DNA of 9,287 nt from Pseudomonadota bacterium (GTDB taxonomy: Bacteria > Pseudomonadota > Alphaproteobacteria > Micropepsales > Micropepsaceae). Position numbers and translations under genes: made by a program. Below the pieces are notes generated by a model. That model was given only the letters and a program-made list of their open reading frames with translations, was not told where the DNA came from and made no database searches. Location of the stretch: the NCBI GenBank assembly GCA_025360685.1, contig JANYBR010000516.1:1-9287 (forward strand). Reading direction: 5' to 3'. This document shows positions 6,364 through 9,287 of the stretch, piece after piece. Numbering within the stretch: the stretch's first letter is position 1; the number at the start of each line of letters is the position of its first letter.

Positions 6364-7692
6364 TCAGGCGGAGGCCGCCATCGCCAAGCGATACGCATCG
6401 AGGAAATCAAACCACTCGTAATATTGCTTGGCCTTGGCGACCAAGTCTTTCTTGTCGGCGCTGAGGTCCCTACCTTCGAAGCTCTTAAGCAAGACGTCCG
6501 TCTTGGCTTGGTAATCCTTCATCTGATGCCAGATAGCCGCTCCCCAGATGATGTCGTCGGCGGTCACCGCGTCTTTTGGTATGATACCGTGTGCGACGTA
6601 ATCGTCGATGATAGCAGTCCAGGCATTTTTGTAGAAGAGAACTGTCTTCTCATCGGAGTAAAAGACAGAATCGCCGTCAAAGGATGTCAGCGGATCGAGG
6701 ATCTTGATCGTGCTGGCGACGCCTTTCGCGTCAAGACTCGTGCCTGCGACGCTGTTCAGGTATGGCGCTTGCAACTCGTGAAGCGAAGGGTCCTTCGCGA
6801 CAGCGTCGATCGTCCGCCAAACGACCGAAAGGAATCTGAGGACAGTGTTTTGGTTTTTGCTAACAAAATCGGAATTGCTGGCGATGCCTACGTTGGCGAC
6901 CAAGTGTTCAATCGGTGAATCCAGGCCGCCGGGCCCGTAGTTAAAAAGGTCGCCGATATCGATGAGATCTGTCCAGCCGGCCTGCATCAGAGTGAAGACA
7001 ATCGGAGCACCTTCCGGATTGACGAAATCTACGCGGTCGCCCTTGGCAAGAACAAGAGACTTGGAGTCGTCAAGGACTTGGAGCTGCCAAGTCACGCCGG
7101 CAAACTTCGCCACTGCCTCTTCGAACGGACGATCACTGAGTTCAGGAGCCCCTACAAGGGTCTTGCCCTGCAACGGGGCTATCGTTGCCTTTATGGCTTC
7201 GTCGAACGATTTGCCTTCTTTGATGTAATCTTTAAAAGACTTCAGCTTCAATTTTGGATTGGCTACAATTGCCTCACCAAGAAAGTTATCGGTGAACGCG
7301 ACGCATTTGAGTTTGTTGGAGGACTTGTAAGTTGACAGAATCAATGGGCAAAACTCGCTTGACATATCTACTTGGCCGTTGAGCAAAAGCGCTACAACAT
7401 TGGTATCGGTGACTTTTAATCCTTCCGGTTCGGGAAGAATTGTAATTCCGACATCTTTGAACCATCCCTTCTTCATCCCGATAATATAGAAGGTATTGTC
7501 AGCGTAGGGTCGCATACCGAACGTTACTTTGGCCGCTGGAACATCCGTGCCGCCTTCTGCCGCAGCAGGATGGTAAACGTCGGCGGCATTGGCAGCCGCC
7601 AGTCCTGCGGCTCCCAAGCCGAATATACTGGCTAGCGCCGCGACAGAAGCCGCGCGTCGAATTCCGCGAACCATATCCACTGCCGTTGCCAT
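6364..7692 (-). CDS. ABC transporter substrate-binding protein, NMT1/SsuA-like (442 aa)
   Basis: This periplasmic binding protein captures the substrate for the importer. Residues 1-36 form a signal peptide: arginines near 9-13, a hydrophobic Ala/Leu core at about 14-31, and a likely cut after ANA (34-36). No lipobox Cys is present, so it is soluble. GMKKGWFKDVGITI at 72-85 is the 'GWFKxxGI' block of the NMT1/THI5/SsuA type, and NGQVDM at 105-110 fits the usual 'G..D' position after the first lobe. At 442 aa it is longer than typical SsuA/TauA proteins (about 320-340), with extra Lys-rich sequence around 145-175 and a helical C-terminus. The ATG at 7692 has an excellent AGGGAG six bases upstream. 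It is the first gene of the operon and probably the most highly translated. Ligand identity cannot be inferred; an organic nitrogen compound is suggested by the downstream amidase. Confidence 0.92.
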   Translation of the reverse strand: MATAVDMVRGIRRAASVAALASIFGLGAAGLAAANAADVYHPAAAEGGTDVPAAKVTFGMRPYADNTFYIIGMKKGWFKDVGITILPEPEGLKVTDTNVVALLLNGQVDMSSEFCPLILSTYKSSNKLKCVAFTDNFLGEAIVANPKLKLKSFKDYIKEGKSFDEAIKATIAPLQGKTLVGAPELSDRPFEEAVAKFAGVTWQLQVLDDSKSLVLAKGDRVDFVNPEGAPIVFTLMQAGWTDLIDIGDLFNYGPGGLDSPIEHLVANVGIASNSDFVSKNQNTVLRFLSVVWRTIDAVAKDPSLHELQAPYLNSVAGTSLDAKGVASTIKILDPLTSFDGDSVFYSDEKTVLFYKNAWTAIIDDYVAHGIIPKDAVTADDIIWGAAIWHQMKDYQAKTDVLLKSFEGRDLSADKKDLVAKAKQYYEWFDFLDAYRLAMAASA

Positions 7693-7732
7693 TGTCGTCT
7701 CCCTTTGAAATCAGCCAACATCGTGAGCCGCA

Positions 7733-7761
7733 CTTATCGAACCCGCGCCAGCTGTTCACAA
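7733..7761 (-). promoter_or_regulatory. Candidate sigma-70-type promoter for the ABC transporter/amidase operon
   Basis: On the minus strand TTGTGA (7761-7756) and GATAAG (7738-7733) are separated by exactly 17 bases. Each box matches 4 of 6 consensus positions. Transcription would start near 7726, giving a leader of about 33 bases before the ATG at 7692 and its AGGGAG site. The upstream box abuts the transposase remnant that begins at about 7770, so regulatory sequence further upstream may have been replaced by IS insertion. This is inferred from box matching only. Confidence 0.4.
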
Positions 7762-7769
7762 TATGGACG

Positions 7770-7930
7770 AGAATGAAGGGTCACGCCATCCTATTGTCTT
7801 CCGGGTCCGGCTCAGCACGCTGGATGCTTATTTGCGGTGGCTCGACGCCCAGTGGGCCGATGGTCATCGCAAGGGAGCCGACTCTGGACCGCGCGTGGTC
7901 AGCGAGTGGGCGACGAGGCGCCGGCGAGCC
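7770..7930 (+). mobile_element. ISL3-like transposase fragment
   Basis: In the plus frame from 7763 the residues RLSTLDAYLRWLDAQWADG and then RVVSEWATRRRRA resemble the C-terminal helical region of ISL3-family transposases, where a 'PYLxYLxxxWxxGxRN' block is followed by a 'GSxxxVxxWxxRRR' block. The linker between the two blocks is shorter than expected, suggesting a small internal deletion (near GADSG). There is no N-terminal zinc-binding or DDE region, and sequence after about 7930 no longer fits. So this is a fragment, not a gene. The family is assigned from memory of the motif pattern. Confidence 0.5.
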
Positions 7931-7931
7931 C

Positions 7932-8086
7932 TTGGCCCGCGCAAGGCCAAGCGCGATCTGCAATCGGCGAACCGTCTCGCGCGACACCGCGATCCCATCC
8001 AGCTCGCCGAGCTTCTCGGCCGCCAGTGTTGCTCCGAAATCCGCGTACTTGTCCCGGAGCCGCCGCTCGATCCGCGTCCGCCGTCT
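7932..8086 (-). mobile_element. ISNCY-like (ISDol1-type) transposase fragment
   Basis: A minus-strand frame reads RRLRDKYADFGATLAAEKL, followed by GELDGIAVSRETVRRLQIALGL. This matches the segment between the helix-turn-helix and the integrase core of ISNCY-family transposases, which usually reads 'RYADFGPTLAAEKL...VSRETLRRWMIxAGL'. Homology starts abruptly near 8086 and stops after ALGL near 7932. The frame then continues into DNA that codes for an ISL3-like piece on the other strand. No DDE residues remain. It is a fragment joined tail to tail with the ISL3-like fragment. Confidence 0.6.
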
Positions 8087-8241
8087 ACAATACCTTCAGC
8101 GTCCAGCGCCACCTCCTATCAGCCCGAACGCATCGAAGCTTTCGTGCTGGGCGATGAACACGTGGCGGGCGGCAGTTGCGACCGCCTGAATAGACACGAG
8201 ACGTAGGCTTTTCGTGCTCTTCGTCCGACAACGTGACAATG
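8087..8241. other. Unassigned sequence between transposase fragments
   Basis: Minus-strand frames here are open, but I recognise no family in them. One frame contains AVATAARHVFIAQHESFDAFG, which looks coding-like yet matches nothing I can name. Since fragments of mobile elements lie on both sides, it is probably further IS debris or the decayed C-terminal end of the IS5-like remnant. Confidence 0.3.
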
Positions 8242-8482
8242 CCCCATCGAGCCCTACTGATGCGCGAAGACGTGCTCGACTGCGCCGCGAACTGTCGATT
8301 TCTGCGCCTGGCCGACCCGCATTCGCTTGGTATAGGTCGACCCGTCGGCTTCTTGCGATGGTGCGCGACGCGAGCCCGCGCGGTGCGAGCATCGCCTCGT
8401 TCTTCGCCGAACGGAAGGCGTTCTCCGCCCAGATGTCGCTGGCGATCGTCCAATCCAGCACTTCCTCCAGCCGCGCCCTCAC
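8242..8482 (-). pseudogene. IS5-family transposase remnant, frameshifted with an internal stop
   Basis: Three frames in succession give the C-terminal part of an IS5-family transposase. About 8482-8363 reads LEEVLDWTIASDIWAENAF and RSAKNEAMLAPRGLASR, fitting the usual 'ASDVWADSAYRSxxNEAMLAxRGLxSR'. About 8358-8325 reads HRKKPTGRPIP in a second frame. About 8328-8242 reads KRMRVGQAQKSTVRGAVEHV, then FAHQ, a TAG stop (8254-8256) and GSMG in a third frame, fitting 'RSRVEHVFAHQKGxMG'. The conserved catalytic Glu (in VEHVF) is present but the gene has two frameshifts and a stop, so it is dead. This is a different IS5 group from the transposase at the left edge. Confidence 0.75.
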
Positions 8483-8727
8483 GATCGCGGCAGATGGGCT
8501 TGCTTTGAAACGTAGCGATTTCACACGACAATAGGCTTGCAAACGGACACCAGAGGGTCGCTCAGTTTGTCGGGGCCAACACGTTCGCCGTGGCACAGCA
8601 ATCTCATCCGCAGGGTTCCTTGATCTGCTCAATCCTCCAGGGCGGCTCGGCACTTGCTGAGAGCGTCGTCCAATAATCGATCATCCTGCTGACGGGCGGG
8701 ACGAGCGCTGCGCCTGCGCGACAGATA
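8483..8727. other. Unassigned region between IS debris and groEL terminator
   Basis: About 245 bases without a supported gene. Minus-strand open frames extend upstream from the IS5-like remnant but lose resemblance to transposases beyond about 8485, and their composition is Arg/Pro/Ser-rich as in out-of-frame GC-rich DNA. I see no tRNA, direct repeat or clear IS end here. Confidence 0.35.
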
Positions 8728-8754
8728 GGGAAGACGGCGCATTGCCGTCTTCCC
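8728..8754 (-). terminator. Intrinsic terminator hairpin downstream of groEL
   Basis: GGGAAGACGGC (8728-8738) and GCCGTCTTCCC (8744-8754) form a perfect 11-bp stem with a 5-base loop, 19 bases beyond the groEL stop. On the minus strand it is followed by CTATCTGT, a poor but present T-containing tail, so it may end transcription alone or with help from Rho. Its perfection amid decayed DNA suggests it is maintained together with groEL. Confidence 0.75.
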
Positions 8755-8773
8755 GTATTCTCATTTCAGGCGA

Positions 8774-9287
8774 TCAATAGTCCATCCCGCCCATGCCGCC
8801 GCCCATGCCCCCACCACCGGGCATAGCCGGAGCATCTTTCTTCGGTCTGTCGGTGACCATCGCCTCGGTGGTGATCATAAGACCGGCGATCGAGGCCGCG
8901 TCCTGAAGCGCAACTCTCACGACCTTCGCCGGATCGACGATGCCGGCGCCGAGCATGTCGACATATTGCTCGGTCTGGGCGTCGAACCCGTAGGTCTGCG
9001 ACTTGTTTTCGAGGATCTTGCCAACGACGATCGAACCCTCGACGCCCGCATTTTCGACGATCTGGCGGATCGGAGCCTCAAGCGCTTTAAGCACGATGTT
9101 GATTCCAGACTGCACATCGGCATTTTCATCGCTGAGCTTGCCAATCGCGGCCTTGGCGCGCAACAGCGCGACGCCGCCGCCGACAACGATCCCCTCTTCC
9201 ACCGCGGCCTTCGTCGCGTGCATGGCGTCGTCGACGCGATCCTTCCTCTCCTTCACCTCAACCTCGGTCGAGCCGCCGACGCGGATC
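8774..9287 (-). CDS. groL: 60-kDa chaperonin GroEL, C-terminal part (partial, runs off right edge)
   Basis: The last 170 codons of the ATP-dependent protein-folding chaperonin are present. The frame is open to the window edge, beginning IRVGGSTEVEVKERKDRVDD. Recognisable parts in order are the ATEVEMKEKK-type return into the equatorial domain, AVEEGIVVGGGVALLRA (nucleotide-pocket glycines), EAPIRQIVENAG, GIVDPAKVVRVALQDAASIAGLMITTEAMV, and the MGG-rich flexible tail ending MDY. Most GroELs have Pro or Ala before the GGG; here it is Val. The tail is typical of alphaproteobacteria. Rhizobia often carry several groESL copies, and which one this is cannot be told from the fragment. The call holds regardless. 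Confidence 0.97.
   Translation of the reverse strand, partial: IRVGGSTEVEVKERKDRVDDAMHATKAAVEEGIVVGGGVALLRAKAAIGKLSDENADVQSGINIVLKALEAPIRQIVENAGVEGSIVVGKILENKSQTYGFDAQTEQYVDMLGAGIVDPAKVVRVALQDAASIAGLMITTEAMVTDRPKKDAPAMPGGGGMGGGMGGMDY

Noticed and set aside
7724..7738. Possible sigma-54 promoter (GG, 10 bases, GC) upstream of the binding-protein gene
   Set aside because: Apart from the GG and GC pairs it matches few consensus positions (no TGGCACG or TTGC blocks). It overlaps a better -35/-10 pair.
7763..8206. Plus-strand frame of 147 codons as an intact small gene
   Set aside because: Only its first part (to about 7930) resembles a transposase. The rest is antisense to a different transposase fragment, so it is an accidental fusion of debris.
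8096..8653. Minus-strand frame of 185 codons as an intact gene
   Set aside because: Only residues around 58-97 match a transposase, and the continuation of that match lies in other frames, so the frame is an artefact of a broken IS5-like gene.
1..9287. CRISPR array, tRNA or rRNA genes, toxin-antitoxin or defence system
   Set aside because: No regularly spaced direct repeats, no cloverleaf or rRNA-like sequence, and no recognisable defence or toxin domain was seen in either strand.

Overview
The window is GC-rich and its gene set looks alphaproteobacterial, most likely a Bradyrhizobium-like member of the Hyphomicrobiales. The evidence is the GroEL C-terminus (tail of MGG repeats ending MDY), densely packed operon spacing and the kinds of insertion-sequence debris. 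The genus is an inference; no search was possible.

Layout. Positions 2-130 (+) hold the last 42 codons of an IS5-like transposase that enters from the left. From 7692 down to 303, all on the minus strand, lies one compact apparent operon. In transcription order it encodes an exported ABC substrate-binding protein (7692-6364), a first permease (6347-5463), an ATPase (5456-4623), a second permease (4630-3758, overlapping the ATPase by 8 bases), an amidase-signature hydrolase (3754-2330, GTG start, 3 bases after the permease), an Asp/Glu/hydantoin-racemase-like protein (2277-1525), the frameshifted remnant of a second racemase-like gene (1500-1169), and a cytoplasmic six-bladed NHL propeller resembling peptidyl-alpha-hydroxyglycine amidating lyase (1172-303). 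A candidate promoter (TTGTGA, 17 bases, GATAAG) and a strong AGGGAG ribosome-binding site precede the first gene. Positions 7770 to about 8482 are a graveyard of at least three different transposases (ISL3-like on +, ISNCY-like and IS5-like on -). The right edge, 8774-9287 (-), is the C-terminal third of groEL, which has a perfect 11-bp hairpin terminator downstream.

How it may work. The transporter is of the nitrate/sulfonate/taurine/thiamine-precursor type and would bring in a small nitrogen-containing organic molecule. The amidase, the racemase-like protein and the lyase-like propeller would then degrade it, probably as a nitrogen or carbon source. The substrate cannot be read from sequence. 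Hydantoin-, ureide- or amide-like compounds fit the enzyme families, and the PAL-type lyase raises the possibility of a glyoxylate-releasing last step. No regulator gene is present.

Most notable points: the racemase-like protein lacks both catalytic cysteines of hydantoin racemases (Ala75 and Gly180 in their places); a decayed second copy sits directly downstream, with its stop still overlapping the next start as ATGA; two unrelated-length permeases serve one ATPase; and the cassette is bounded by IS debris on both sides.
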